From an uncultured Saccharospirillaceae bacterium (GTDB lineage: Bacteria > Pseudomonadota > Gammaproteobacteria > Pseudomonadales > Oceanobacteraceae): a stretch of 64,000 bases of DNA. Both the position numbers and the translations under genes were made by a program. Numbering within the stretch: position 1 is the first letter of the stretch; every line of letters begins with the position of its first letter. The notes under the pieces were generated by a model. It was given only the letters and a program-made list of their open reading frames with translations. It did not search any database and had not been told where the DNA came from. Shown in pieces: positions 8,791 to 18,569 of the stretch. The stretch is taken from NCBI GenBank assembly GCA_947503895.1, contig CANNFT010000012.1, positions 62,001-126,000 on the forward strand, given 5' to 3'.

Positions 8791-10218
8791 ATGGGTAAGA
8801 CGTTATACGATAAATTGTGGGATCAGCATGTCGTCAAAGAACGAGATGATGGTACGGCGCTTATTTATATAGATCGTCAGCTTCTTCATGAAGTGACCTC
8901 CCCGCAGGCCTTCGAAGGACTGCGCATCGCAGGTCGTAAACCGTGGCGCTTAGATGCCAACCTAGCGACGCCTGACCACAATGTGCCAACCACATCCGTA
9001 GAGCGTGAGTCTGGTATTGAGGGTATTCAAGACCCAGTCTCAAAGATTCAAGTCAAAACTCTCGATGAGAACTGCGATGAGTTCGGCATCGTTGAGTTCA
9101 AGATGAAAGACAAGCGCCAAGGCATTGTACACGTAGTGGGTCCTGAGCAAGGCGCAACACTACCGGGTATGACGGTGGTTTGCGGTGACTCCCATACTGC
9201 AACACATGGCGCATTCGCTGCATTGGCACACGGCATCGGCACATCTGAAGTGGAACACGTTTTAGCCACACAATGCCTTATTCAGCGGAAAATGAAGAAT
9301 TTACTCATTAATGTAGAGGGCACGTTAGGTGCGGGCATTACGGGTAAAGATGTCGTATTGCATGTAATCGGCATTATTGGCACCGCAGGGGGTAACGGTT
9401 GTGCCATGGAGTTTGGGGGAAGTGCCATTAGAAGTATGAGCATGGAAGGTCGTATGACCATGTGTAACATGGCGATTGAAGCCGGTGCTCGCGTGGGCAT
9501 GGTGGGATTTGATCAGATAACAGCTGACTATGTGAAAGGCCGTGCTTACGCACCAAAGGGCGAGCATTGGGAGCTGGCGTTAGCGGCTTGGGAAGATTTA
9601 AAGTCTGATGCAGATGCTGTTTTTGACAAAGTGGTAGAAATTAAAGCTGAAGCGATAAAGCCGCAGGTGACTTGGGGAACCTCTCCAGAAATGGTCACAA
9701 CGATTGATGGTTTTGTTCCTAAAGTTGAAGATGCCAAAGATGACGTAGAAAAAAGCGCCATAAAACGCGCTCACGAATATATGGGCCTAGAAGGTGGGCA
9801 GGCAATAACGGATATTCAGCTCGATCGCGTTTTCATAGGTTCATGTACTAACAGCCGGATTGAAGATTTACGTGCTGCTGCGGCCGTTGCCAAGGGTAAT
9901 AAAGTGGCCAGTTCACTTAAACAGGCTTTGGTGGTTCCGGGGTCAGGTTTAGTAAAAGAGCAAGCAGAATCTGAAGGGCTAGATAAAATATTTGTGGAGG
10001 CTGGATTCGAATGGAGAGAGCCTGGGTGTTCAATGTGTTTAGCCATGAATGCCGATAAGCTTGGTAATGGCGAACATTGCGCTTCAACCTCTAACCGAAA
10101 CTTTGAAGGTCGACAAGGGTACGGTGGTCGCACTCACTTAGTGAGCCCTGCCATGGCCGCAGCTGCAGCAATTGCTGGGCACTTTGTTGATGTTCGCGAC
10201 TTTCAGCTTGCAGATTAA
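8791..10218 (+). CDS. leuC: 3-isopropylmalate dehydratase, large subunit
   Basis: An aconitase-family Fe-S enzyme that isomerises 2-isopropylmalate to 3-isopropylmalate together with LeuD. The ATG at 8791 (MGKTLYDKLWDQHVV), preceded by GAGAGA, is the correct start; the longer frame from TTG 8773 adds only six residues. The protein is 475 aa, as expected for LeuC. The [4Fe-4S] ligands are C352 (GSCTNSRI), C413 and C416 (CSMC). It is the first gene of leuC-leuD, with leuB and asd following. Confidence 0.98.
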   Translation: MGKTLYDKLWDQHVVKERDDGTALIYIDRQLLHEVTSPQAFEGLRIAGRKPWRLDANLATPDHNVPTTSVERESGIEGIQDPVSKIQVKTLDENCDEFGIVEFKMKDKRQGIVHVVGPEQGATLPGMTVVCGDSHTATHGAFAALAHGIGTSEVEHVLATQCLIQRKMKNLLINVEGTLGAGITGKDVVLHVIGIIGTAGGNGCAMEFGGSAIRSMSMEGRMTMCNMAIEAGARVGMVGFDQITADYVKGRAYAPKGEHWELALAAWEDLKSDADAVFDKVVEIKAEAIKPQVTWGTSPEMVTTIDGFVPKVEDAKDDVEKSAIKRAHEYMGLEGGQAITDIQLDRVFIGSCTNSRIEDLRAAAAVAKGNKVASSLKQALVVPGSGLVKEQAESEGLDKIFVEAGFEWREPGCSMCLAMNADKLGNGEHCASTSNRNFEGRQGYGGRTHLVSPAMAAAAAIAGHFVDVRDFQLAD

Positions 10219-10233
10219 TAGGACGTCATTGCT

Positions 10234-10881
10234 ATGAAACCATTTACTATACACTCCGGCATTGTGGCTCCTATGGATCGAGCGAATGTCGATACCGATA
10301 TGATCATTCCTAAGCAATTCTTGAAGTCCATTAAGCGTAGTGGCTTCGGCCCTAACTTATTTGATGAATTGCGATATCTAGACGAAGGTCAACCCGACGC
10401 CGATAATTCAGGACGCCCACTCAACCCAGAATTTGTACTAAATCAGGCGCGCTATCAAGGTGCTTCCGTACTGTTGGCACGAGAGAATTTCGGTTGTGGT
10501 TCCTCTCGAGAGCATGCGCCTTGGGCGCTAGAAGATTTTGGTTTTCGTGCCATTATCGCCCCTAGCTATGCCGATATATTTTTCAATAACAGCTTTAAGA
10601 ATGGTTTGCTGCCGATCGTATTGGACGAAAAAACGGTCGATACGCTATTTAAAGAAGTTGAAAGCCAAGAAGGGTATTCGCTTTCAATTGACTTAGAAAA
10701 CCAAGTGATTAACACACCTAGCGGGCAAAGTATTGCATTTGAAGTGGATGCATTTAGAAAGCATTGTTTGCTGAACGGTTTAGATGATATCGGTTTGACA
10801 TTGCAAGATGCTGAAGCCATTCGCCAGTATGAAGGTCAGCGTCGTCAGTCATCTCCTTGGCTATTTGACCAGGTTAAGTGA
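10234..10881 (+). CDS. leuD: 3-isopropylmalate dehydratase, small subunit
   Basis: The swivelling small subunit of isopropylmalate isomerase, 215 aa. The signature GCGSSREHAPWAL starts at about residue 87, and DTDMIIPKQFLK near the N-terminus is the other conserved block. It starts 15 nt after leuC behind an AGGA ribosome site, so it is cotranscribed and produced with its partner. Confidence 0.98.
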   Translation: MKPFTIHSGIVAPMDRANVDTDMIIPKQFLKSIKRSGFGPNLFDELRYLDEGQPDADNSGRPLNPEFVLNQARYQGASVLLARENFGCGSSREHAPWALEDFGFRAIIAPSYADIFFNNSFKNGLLPIVLDEKTVDTLFKEVESQEGYSLSIDLENQVINTPSGQSIAFEVDAFRKHCLLNGLDDIGLTLQDAEAIRQYEGQRRQSSPWLFDQVK

Positions 10882-11053
10882 CCTAGCGTACGGGGTGAGG
10901 CTCATTGATAACATCTTCATCCCTGCGTGTATTGCATTTAATTGAGCGGTTTATTTTTACGGGCAGTTAAATTTTAAAATTAACCGGCGGATACGACAAA
11001 AAAGGTGCAATTTACCTCGATTGGGTATCCGCTCATACAGTGTGAAATGAACA

Positions 11054-12136
11054 ATGACTAAAAAAATTCTAGTATTACCGGGCGATGGAATTGGCCCAGA
11101 GATCGTAACTGAAGCAGTGAATGTATTAGAAGCTGCTAAAGCCAAATTTAATTTAAATATTGAGCTTGATAATGCATTAGTCGGCGGAGCAGCCTATGAC
11201 GAATTTGGCTCGCCATTACCTGATGTCACGATGGAAAAAGCCAAATCCGCTGACGCAATTCTATTGGGCGCAGTGGGTGGGCCTAAGTGGGATAACCTTG
11301 AGGACCGTGAGTTGCGTCCTGAGAAAGGGTTGTTAGGTCTGCGTTCTGGCTTGGAGTTATTTGGGAATTTACGTCCAGCGATTTTATACCCTCAGCTGGC
11401 GGATGCTTCTTCACTTAAGCCTGAAATTGTATCGGGTTTGGATATTTTGATCGTACGCGAATTAACGGGTGGGATCTATTTTGGCCAGCCTCGTGGTATT
11501 CGTACCCTCGAAAACGGTGAGCGTGAAGGGTACAACACCTACGTTTATAACGAATCAGAAATTCGCCGCATTGCGAAAGTGGCGTTTGAGTCCGCACAAA
11601 AACGTGGCAAAAAATTATGCTCCGTCGATAAAGCAAATGTCTTAGAAGTGACTGTGTTGTGGCGTGAAATCATGGAGCAGGAAGCGAAAAATTACCCAGA
11701 CGTTGAGCTATCGCACATGTACGTTGATAACGCAGCAATGCAATTAGTCCGTGCACCTAAGCAATTCGACGTTATGGTAACGGGTAATATGTTTGGTGAT
11801 ATTTTATCGGATGCCGCAGCAATGTTAACGGGATCGATCGGCATGCTACCGTCAGCATCGCTCGATAAAAACAATAAAGGTATGTACGAGCCGTGTCATG
11901 GTTCAGCGCCTGATATTGCCGGTCAAGGAATTGCTAACCCATTGGCGACTATTTTGTCTGCCAGCATGATGCTGCGCTATAGCTTAGGCGAAGTTGAAGC
12001 GGCGGATGCGATTGAGGCTGCGGTGAGTCGAGTATTGGACCAAGGCTTGAGAACGGCAGATATTAACAGCGATGGTATGAAAAAAGTTTCCACCGCTGAA
12101 ATGGGTGCAGCAGTCGTTGCAGCATTAAACGCTTAA
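11054..12136 (+). CDS. leuB: 3-isopropylmalate dehydrogenase
   Basis: NAD-dependent oxidative decarboxylase giving 2-ketoisocaproate, the third leucine-specific step. 360 aa, normal for the family. ILVLPGDGIGPEIV opens the protein; the RELTGGIYFG block and the metal-binding GDILSDAAAMLTGSIGMLPS segment near residue 250 identify it over isocitrate or tartrate dehydrogenases. A 172-bp gap separates it from leuD, leaving room for a separate promoter, but the direction and pathway support one leu cluster. Confidence 0.98.
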   Translation: MTKKILVLPGDGIGPEIVTEAVNVLEAAKAKFNLNIELDNALVGGAAYDEFGSPLPDVTMEKAKSADAILLGAVGGPKWDNLEDRELRPEKGLLGLRSGLELFGNLRPAILYPQLADASSLKPEIVSGLDILIVRELTGGIYFGQPRGIRTLENGEREGYNTYVYNESEIRRIAKVAFESAQKRGKKLCSVDKANVLEVTVLWREIMEQEAKNYPDVELSHMYVDNAAMQLVRAPKQFDVMVTGNMFGDILSDAAAMLTGSIGMLPSASLDKNNKGMYEPCHGSAPDIAGQGIANPLATILSASMMLRYSLGEVEAADAIEAAVSRVLDQGLRTADINSDGMKKVSTAEMGAAVVAALNA

Positions 12137-12250
12137 TCAACTGTTAGTAATTCGATGTTATACCGAGATTAAATCGCAAAATTTACAGACGTGGTTTGGT
12201 CGCTCGAAAGCAGATAAGCGTAAATAGAATTAAACCTGAGGTTAAAAGTT

Positions 12251-13363
12251 ATGAACGTAGGATTGATTGGCTGGCGCGGAATGGTTGGCTCAGTTTTGAT
12301 GCAGCGTATGCACGAAGAGGGTGACTTCGACTTAATTGATTCAACCTTTTTCACCACTTCGCAAAAAGGTCAGCCGGCTCCGTCTTTTACTGGAAAAGAT
12401 GCCGGCATTTTGGAAGATGCCTTTGATATTGAAGCATTAAAAGCGCAAGACGTGATTATCACCTGTCAAGGTGGTGACTACACTAAAGCTGTTTACCCTA
12501 AACTACGTCAAGCTGGCTGGGATGGGTACTGGGTGGATGCCGCCTCTTCATTAAGAATGGATGATGACGCCATTATTGTTCTTGATCCGGTCAATTTGGG
12601 TGTGATTCAAGACGGTATCAGCAACGGTGTCAAAACCTATGTTGGCGGTAATTGCACCGTGAGTTTGATGCTCATGGCCCTCGGTGGACTATTTGAAAAA
12701 GACTTAATCGAGTGGGTGTCGCCCATGACCTATCAGGCGGCTTCTGGTTCGGGCGCTAAGCACATGCGTGAGCTGATATCTCAAATGGGTGCTGTGCGCG
12801 ATAACGTCAAAGATTTGTTGGATGATCCCGCATCAGCCATTCTTGAAATCGACAAAAAGACGTCAGATTTTATTCGCAGCAGCGATTACCCGACTGACCA
12901 CTTCGGTGTGCCTTTAGCTGGCAGCTTGATTCCTTACATCGATTCCCAATTGGATTCCGGTCAAAGTCGTGAAGAGTGGAAGGCGCAAGTTGAATGCAAT
13001 AAAATTCTGGGCACGGCTGATCAGCCTATTCCTATTGACGGCATTTGTGTTCGAGTAGGGGCGATGCGCTGTCATTCACAAGCCATGACGATCAAATTGA
13101 AAAAAGATCTACCGGTTGAAGAAATTGAAGCGATATTAGCTAACGCAAATGATTGGGTGAAAGTCGTACCGAATGATCGGGATGCGAGTATGTCTGATCT
13201 TACGCCAGCGAAAGTCACCGGTACGTTAAGTATCCCAGTGGGTCGAATTCGCAAGCTCACCATGGGGCCTGAATATATTTCAGCGTTTACAGTGGGTGAT
13301 CAATTGTTGTGGGGTGCGGCAGAACCCTTGCGCCGCACATTGCGCATCTTGTTACGTGGCTAG
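12251..13363 (+). CDS. asd: Aspartate-semialdehyde dehydrogenase
   Basis: NADPH-dependent reduction of aspartyl phosphate to aspartate semialdehyde, the branch point to lysine/diaminopimelate, methionine and threonine. 370 aa of the E. coli-type subgroup. MNVGLIGWRGMVGSVL is the nucleotide-binding start; the nucleophile is C135 in GGNCTVSLM; H275 in RCHSQAMT is the base. A GAGG site precedes the ATG. The leuB-asd-fimV order is the pseudomonad arrangement. A hairpin without T-run follows at 13417-13444. Confidence 0.97.
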   Translation: MNVGLIGWRGMVGSVLMQRMHEEGDFDLIDSTFFTTSQKGQPAPSFTGKDAGILEDAFDIEALKAQDVIITCQGGDYTKAVYPKLRQAGWDGYWVDAASSLRMDDDAIIVLDPVNLGVIQDGISNGVKTYVGGNCTVSLMLMALGGLFEKDLIEWVSPMTYQAASGSGAKHMRELISQMGAVRDNVKDLLDDPASAILEIDKKTSDFIRSSDYPTDHFGVPLAGSLIPYIDSQLDSGQSREEWKAQVECNKILGTADQPIPIDGICVRVGAMRCHSQAMTIKLKKDLPVEEIEAILANANDWVKVVPNDRDASMSDLTPAKVTGTLSIPVGRIRKLTMGPEYISAFTVGDQLLWGAAEPLRRTLRILLRG

Positions 13364-13659
13364 TCAAATCGTTACACATTGTTACGTGTAAATATGGTAA
13401 AAAGCCCGCCAAAGTGATGGGTGCTTCTCGCCGAACGCACCCATTCGCTTACAGAACTGTGGCTTACTTCAGAAAAAACCGCTTGAATAACAAAGCGGAA
13501 CCTGTTCAGCAGTCCTTAGAATATTGCTAAAACCTTGATTATACTTGATACTTAGCCGCATTAATGACGATTTCTTATAAATACTATTCTATTTGTAGGG
13601 TTATGCAGATTACCCCCGTCGGCGTGCTGACGGTATTAGAAAAATAAGGATACATTGCT
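13364..13659. other. asd-fimV intergenic region
   Basis: This is a 296-bp non-coding gap. ATGGGTGC (13417-13424) and GCACCCAT (13437-13444) form a perfect 8-bp stem with a 12-nt loop, but no T-run follows, so it is not an obvious intrinsic terminator. TATACT near 13540 could be a -10 element for fimV. TAAGGA at about 13647 is the fimV ribosome site. Confidence 0.4.
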
Positions 13660-16600
13660 ATGTTGCGAAAGCTCGCGATTGCAATTGCCGCATCAGGGGC
13701 GATCATCGGTGCCAGTTCTGTTCATGCTTTAGGCATGGGCGAGATAGAACTCGAATCCGCTCTGAATCAGCCTCTTGACGCACGCATAAAGCTTGTTAAG
13801 GCCAGCGAACTCGAAGATTGGGAAATAAAACCTGCTCTTGCTTCCTCTGATGAATTTGATCAAGCAGGGGTCGAGCGCGTTTTCTTTCTCAACAATGTTA
13901 AGTTCGTGGTTGAGCGAGTCGGCAGCGATGTATTTATCAATCTTTCGACCAAACAGCCGGTGGTTGAACCCTTCCTAAATTTCCTTGTTCAAGTGGATTG
14001 GCCGAATGGCCGACTACTTCGCGAATACACATTACTGCTCGATCCACCAGTCTTTGCCGATAATGGTGGTGTGGTGGCTGCGCAAGCACCCGCCGCGAAA
14101 GCGACGCCTGCTCCGCAGTCAGACAGTGTATTTGATGACGAAGAACCGGTGATGGAAGAAACCATCGCAGAAGAATCGGTTTTTGATGAGACAGAAGCAC
14201 CGGTTGAAGAATCTGTGTATGAGGAAACGGCTGAAGAGCAGACATACGCTGAAGAAGAAACCTATGTAGATGAGTCCTCAGTCGAAGATATGGGAGGCGA
14301 TAGTTACGAAGAAACGGCTTCAGCCTCTACTTATCAAGTTCAGAAAAATGACACACTCTGGGAAGTGGCTATTCAGGTCCGCCCTGATAGAAGCATCAGT
14401 CCTCAGCAAGCCATGCTGGCTCTGCAAGATTTAAATCCAGATTCGTTCATAGGCGGAAACATTAACCGTCTTAAAAACAACGAAGAGTTGCGCATTCCTG
14501 ATCGCGATCAAATGGCAGCACGTAGTCGCAGTGAAGCGATTGCAGAAGTCGCTAACCAAAACCAAGAGTTCGCGGAACGACGTGCCCAGATTGATGCCAC
14601 ACGCATGGCTGCTTCTGATCAAACCGGTGAAGTGGCAGATGCAGAGTTAAATCTTTTAGCGGATGGTTCTGCCACCACGGAAACCGACCGAGCAGCCAGT
14701 GGGCAGGTATCATCTGCAGCTGCTGGCGATCAGGCAATGTTAGATCAAGACCTATCGCTTGCATTAGAAAATCTTGATAAAACCACGCGTGAAAATGACG
14801 AACTTCGCTCTCGCTTAGAGGCGATGGAAGAGCAAATTGATACATTGCAACGATTGGTCAGCTTGAAAGATGAGCAAATGGTTGCATTGCAAACAAGCTT
14901 GGGCCAAGAGCCTGAAGCACTTAAATCAGACATGGCGGCAACCGACAGTACGCTGGATATGGCGTCTGCGGGTATGGACAGTGAGATGTCTGAGTCTAAA
15001 GATGCTTCATCGGACCTAAACTTTGGTTCCGACACAGCTGACTCAGCAACCGCAGAATCAACAACAGATGACGCGATGAGTATGGGCGATAACGCTGCGT
15101 CCAGCTCAGATGCCGATCAAGTCGCACCAGCCACCAGCAGCCAGCCTGAAGTGGTTAGCAAACCTGAAGCGCCTAAACCAGACTTCACTCAACCACCTGT
15201 TCCCAAGCCCGTTGGTCCAATGGACTTTGTCATGAGCAACTTGCCAATGCTGGGCGGCGCGGGTGCTTTGGTACTTCTATTATTAGTCGGTCTTCGCATT
15301 CTGAAAAGTCGTAAAGAAGCGGCGGAAGATGAATACATCGCTGATGATTACGGTATGAATGATCCTCTTGGTGCGGATCAAGACCCATTAGCAGCGCTCG
15401 ATGGTGATTTAAACAAGAATCTTGATGATGAGTTTGCTGATCTTGAGCTCGGCGGTGACCCGTCATCAGAGCCAGATTTAGAAGGTCTCAATGACCTTGA
15501 AGACATGAATGCTTTAGAAGAAAACTTCGAGGAGAATTTATCGTCTGTTGAGTTACCTGATGCGTTAGACAATGACACCGGCCACGAAAGTAATGACGTG
15601 TTAGGTGAAGCAGAAATTTATATGGCCTATGGCCGTTTAGATCAGGCTAAAGATCTCTTAGAAACCACTCTACAATCCCATCCAGAAAGAATGGATGTAC
15701 GATTAAAATTACTTGAATTGTTAAGTGAGCAAGATGATGCTGCTGGTTTCTCAGAGCATTACGGCCAAGTGATCGAGCAAGGCGATGGCGGGCAAAAGGG
15801 CGAAGCTAACCGTTTGCGTCAAGCGCTTTCTAATCCAGAAGCCGTTGTAGACGTTCAGGATTCGGATTTAGGTGGCTTGGATCTTGGTGATTCCGGCAAC
15901 GATCTAGCGGATATGTCATTAGATTCAGGTTTGCAAAGCTTGGATAAACTTGATGCAGAACTGCCAGATTTAGAAAATGGCAATGATGCTCTAGGTGACA
16001 ATTCAGATTTAGATTTTGACATCGATGGATTGGATCTATCTGCCCCAGAACTGGATGATACGGCCCAGCTTTCCACTGCTGACGATAACAGCATGGACTT
16101 TGAGCTGAATCTTGACGATGGATTAGGTGGCGACAACGAAGCGCTAGACGCACCGATTTTAAGTGACGATAACGACAACAGCTTGGCCGATGTCGGGAAC
16201 ACAGACCTAGAGTTTAATTTAGATGACTCGCTGGACAGTGGTAGCACCTTAGATGATTTTGATGTCGAGCTGAATGACCAAGATGGTTCGCTAGACGTTG
16301 ATTTTGACAGTTCTTCAGAAGCCGATTTGGCACTTGCATCTGAGCTTGATGACTTGGGCGATGGCATCTCTAATACGAGCGACTTCGATTTGCCTGAGCT
16401 AGGCGAAGAAGATGTTTCGCTTGATGATCTAGAGCCAGGTGAAGGCTTGAGTGGTGTCAACGACCTTTCGTTCGAATCAGATCTTCCCACGCTGGATGAT
16501 GCAAATGATCTCGATTTATCCAGCGACTTAGACGCGTTAGAAAGTGCGGGTAGCTCGACGGACGACTTCGATTTTGATGCTGCTGAAAAAGCGCCAGAGT

Positions 16601-16956
16601 CGGGTTCTGCGCTTGATGCTCTCAACACACTCGATGCTGAGCTAGATGCTGCGTTTGATTCGGATTTAGACTTTGATCTTGACGATGAACCCGCTGCGCC
16701 AGCGACTGCACCAGCCCTAGAAAAAACGGAATTAGCAGATCAACCTGTTGAAGCAGACCTAGACTTAGATGATCTAGACGAAGATTTGGATTTCTTGTCT
16801 GGCACTGATGAAAGTGAAACCAAGCTTGATTTGGCTCGTGCTTATATCGACATGGATGACCAAGATGGCGCGAAGGAGATTCTTCAAGAAGTGGTTGAAG
16901 AAGGCTCTGCTCAGCAGAAGCAAGAAGCTACGCGACTTTTAACGGGTCTGGGCTAA
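13660..16956 (+). CDS. fimV: FimV/HubP polar hub protein
   Basis: A 1098-aa inner-membrane protein that organises the cell pole for type IV pili, twitching and chemotaxis in relatives. Residues 1-24 are a signal peptide; residues about 25-130 (LGMGEIELESALNQPLDARIKL) are the conserved FimV periplasmic domain. A LysM peptidoglycan-binding domain lies at about 225-275 (YQVQKNDTLWEVAIQVRP), a coiled coil at about 370-410, and one membrane helix at 528-547. The cytoplasmic part is extremely rich in Asp, Glu, Leu and Ser, with TPR-like helices at about 650-705 and the conserved C-terminal FimV helix pair at 1053-1098. The acidic tract is low complexity and creates a long Ser-rich false frame on the other strand. 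Confidence 0.95.
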   Translation: MLRKLAIAIAASGAIIGASSVHALGMGEIELESALNQPLDARIKLVKASELEDWEIKPALASSDEFDQAGVERVFFLNNVKFVVERVGSDVFINLSTKQPVVEPFLNFLVQVDWPNGRLLREYTLLLDPPVFADNGGVVAAQAPAAKATPAPQSDSVFDDEEPVMEETIAEESVFDETEAPVEESVYEETAEEQTYAEEETYVDESSVEDMGGDSYEETASASTYQVQKNDTLWEVAIQVRPDRSISPQQAMLALQDLNPDSFIGGNINRLKNNEELRIPDRDQMAARSRSEAIAEVANQNQEFAERRAQIDATRMAASDQTGEVADAELNLLADGSATTETDRAASGQVSSAAAGDQAMLDQDLSLALENLDKTTRENDELRSRLEAMEEQIDTLQRLVSLKDEQMVALQTSLGQEPEALKSDMAATDSTLDMASAGMDSEMSESKDASSDLNFGSDTADSATAESTTDDAMSMGDNAASSSDADQVAPATSSQPEVVSKPEAPKPDFTQPPVPKPVGPMDFVMSNLPMLGGAGALVLLLLVGLRILKSRKEAAEDEYIADDYGMNDPLGADQDPLAALDGDLNKNLDDEFADLELGGDPSSEPDLEGLNDLEDMNALEENFEENLSSVELPDALDNDTGHESNDVLGEAEIYMAYGRLDQAKDLLETTLQSHPERMDVRLKLLELLSEQDDAAGFSEHYGQVIEQGDGGQKGEANRLRQALSNPEAVVDVQDSDLGGLDLGDSGNDLADMSLDSGLQSLDKLDAELPDLENGNDALGDNSDLDFDIDGLDLSAPELDDTAQLSTADDNSMDFELNLDDGLGGDNEALDAPILSDDNDNSLADVGNTDLEFNLDDSLDSGSTLDDFDVELNDQDGSLDVDFDSSSEADLALASELDDLGDGISNTSDFDLPELGEEDVSLDDLEPGEGLSGVNDLSFESDLPTLDDANDLDLSSDLDALESAGSSTDDFDFDAAEKAPESGSALDALNTLDAELDAAFDSDLDFDLDDEPAAPATAPALEKTELADQPVEADLDLDDLDEDLDFLSGTDESETKLDLARAYIDMDDQDGAKEILQEVVEEGSAQQKQEATRLLTGLG

Positions 16957-17023
16957 GCGCAATTAGATCAACCGGCTATTAAGTATCTGGGTATGACTCC
17001 GAAATCTTAATAGTTATCGAAAA

Positions 17024-17056
17024 CCCGAGTATCATGACTGATACTCGGGTTTTTTT
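17024..17056 (+). terminator. Rho-independent terminator after fimV
   Basis: CCCGAGTATC (17024-17033), a 6-nt loop, GATACTCGGG (17040-17049), then seven T residues: a perfect 10-bp GC-rich stem with T-tail. It separates fimV from truA. Confidence 0.93.
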
Positions 17057-17082
17057 ATGACGTACGATAAGACGACAGATAG

Positions 17083-17910
17083 ATGACAGCAGAAACAACA
17101 AATCGATGGGTAGCCGGAATTGAATACAATGGCGCTCGATTTAAGGGGTGGCAAAAACAGAAGCACCACCCAGGCCCATCCATTCAAGAAGCGCTTGAAA
17201 AAGCACTTTCCAATGTGGCTAATCACCCGGTTGATGTTGTGTGTGCAGGGCGAACAGATGCAGGTGTGCATGCTTCGGCCCAAGTCATTCATTTCGATAC
17301 AACCGCGACGAGAGAAGAGCGCAGCTGGTTGCTGGGGTTAAACTCCAATTTGCCGGACGGTATATCCGTTAATTGGGTGCAGCCAGCGGAACGAGATTTT
17401 CACGCTCGTTTTAGCGCAGTGGCTAGGCGATATCGTTACTTCATTCGCAATCAAATGATTCGTCCTGGACTAATGCATGACACTGTGACATGGCATCGCT
17501 TTCCCTTGGATGCAGAAAAAATGCACGAGGCTGCTCAGGCTTTAATCGGCGAGCATGACTTTACTTCGTTTCGTGCTAAAGATTGTCAGGCTAATCACCC
17601 TCGTCGAACGATGCATCACGTTAATGTCTTTCGCCAAGGCGACTGGGTGGTCGTGGATGTTCGTGCAAATGCCTTCTTATATCATATGGTGAGAAACATC
17701 GTCGGTGTGCTATTGCCAATAGGTCAAGGCAAAAAGCCTGTTGAGTGGTGTCGCGAAGTCCTTGCCTCACAGGATAGAAAAAAAGCGGGTATCACAGCAC
17801 CTGCCTTTGGTTTGTATTTTGTTGATGTGACCTACCCTGATTTCCCTGAGCTGCCCATCCGAGACGACGGCCCACCTTTCTTCCAATTTATGAGCGGAGC
17901 ACTTCTGTAA
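17083..17910 (+). CDS. truA: tRNA pseudouridine(38-40) synthase
   Basis: Converts uridines 38-40 of the tRNA anticodon stem to pseudouridine. 275 aa, normal size. GIEYNGARFKGWQKQ opens the fold, and the catalytic aspartate is D59 in GRTDAGVHA. Conserved YRYFI and VRNIVGVLL blocks follow. No strong ribosome site is visible before the ATG. Its stop codon overlaps the trpF start (TAATG), so the two are translationally coupled. Confidence 0.97.
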   Translation: MTAETTNRWVAGIEYNGARFKGWQKQKHHPGPSIQEALEKALSNVANHPVDVVCAGRTDAGVHASAQVIHFDTTATREERSWLLGLNSNLPDGISVNWVQPAERDFHARFSAVARRYRYFIRNQMIRPGLMHDTVTWHRFPLDAEKMHEAAQALIGEHDFTSFRAKDCQANHPRRTMHHVNVFRQGDWVVVDVRANAFLYHMVRNIVGVLLPIGQGKKPVEWCREVLASQDRKKAGITAPAFGLYFVDVTYPDFPELPIRDDGPPFFQFMSGALL

Positions 17911-18569
17911 TGCACACTAATCGTACCCGAGTGAAGATTTGCGGAATAACCCGTGTCGAGGACGCGGTCGCGGTGGTTGAAGCAGGAGCAGATGCTATTG
18001 GCTTGGTTTTTTATAAGCCCAGTCCGCGTTCCGTCACGTTAGAACAAGCCCAATTGATTGCGGCGGCTGTACCCGCATTTGTTTCCATTGTCGCGCTGTT
18101 TGTTGATCCTGATCCTAAAGAGGTGACAGATATCTTGAATGGCGTTAGGATAGACCTACTCCAATTCCATGGTGATGAAGACAGTGACTTCTGTGGTCAA
18201 TTCAAGCACCCCTACATTAAAGCCATACGCGTCAGGCAAGCGTCGGATGTGGTGGCGTCGAGCATGCGGTTCCCAAACGCACTGGGCATACTGCTAGACA
18301 GCTATAAGCCCGGCGTACCAGGTGGTACGGGAGAGACCTTCGACTGGTCAATGATCCCTGACTGGCAAGCTGGCAATCAATTCAATAAAAACATCAAACC
18401 TATAATTTTGGCCGGTGGTCTGACTGCCGACAACATTGCATCTGGCATCGAACAAACCGCTCCTTTTGCGGTGGACGTCAGTGGTGGTGTCGAGTCGTCA
18501 AAAGGTATAAAGGACCACGGCAAAATCACAGCATTTATGAATGAGGTGTATCGTGTCGATCGATCTTAA
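17910..18569 (+). CDS. trpF: Phosphoribosylanthranilate isomerase
   Basis: Third step of tryptophan synthesis, an Amadori rearrangement in a TIM barrel. 219 aa. VKICGITRVEDA near residue 7 carries the catalytic cysteine, GLVFYKPSPRSV is the next strand, and DVSGGVESSKGIKD at the C-terminal end binds phosphate. The ATG overlaps the truA stop; the 3' end overlaps the trpB start by 17 nt. Confidence 0.97.
   Translation: MHTNRTRVKICGITRVEDAVAVVEAGADAIGLVFYKPSPRSVTLEQAQLIAAAVPAFVSIVALFVDPDPKEVTDILNGVRIDLLQFHGDEDSDFCGQFKHPYIKAIRVRQASDVVASSMRFPNALGILLDSYKPGVPGGTGETFDWSMIPDWQAGNQFNKNIKPIILAGGLTADNIASGIEQTAPFAVDVSGGVESSKGIKDHGKITAFMNEVYRVDRS

Noticed and set aside
13417..13444. Terminator after asd
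   Set aside because: The perfect 8-bp stem is not followed by a T-run on either strand.
15855..16628. 257-codon Ser-rich minus-strand frame
   Set aside because: It is an antisense shadow of the Asp/Glu/Leu-rich low-complexity part of fimV, with no ribosome site and no known motif.
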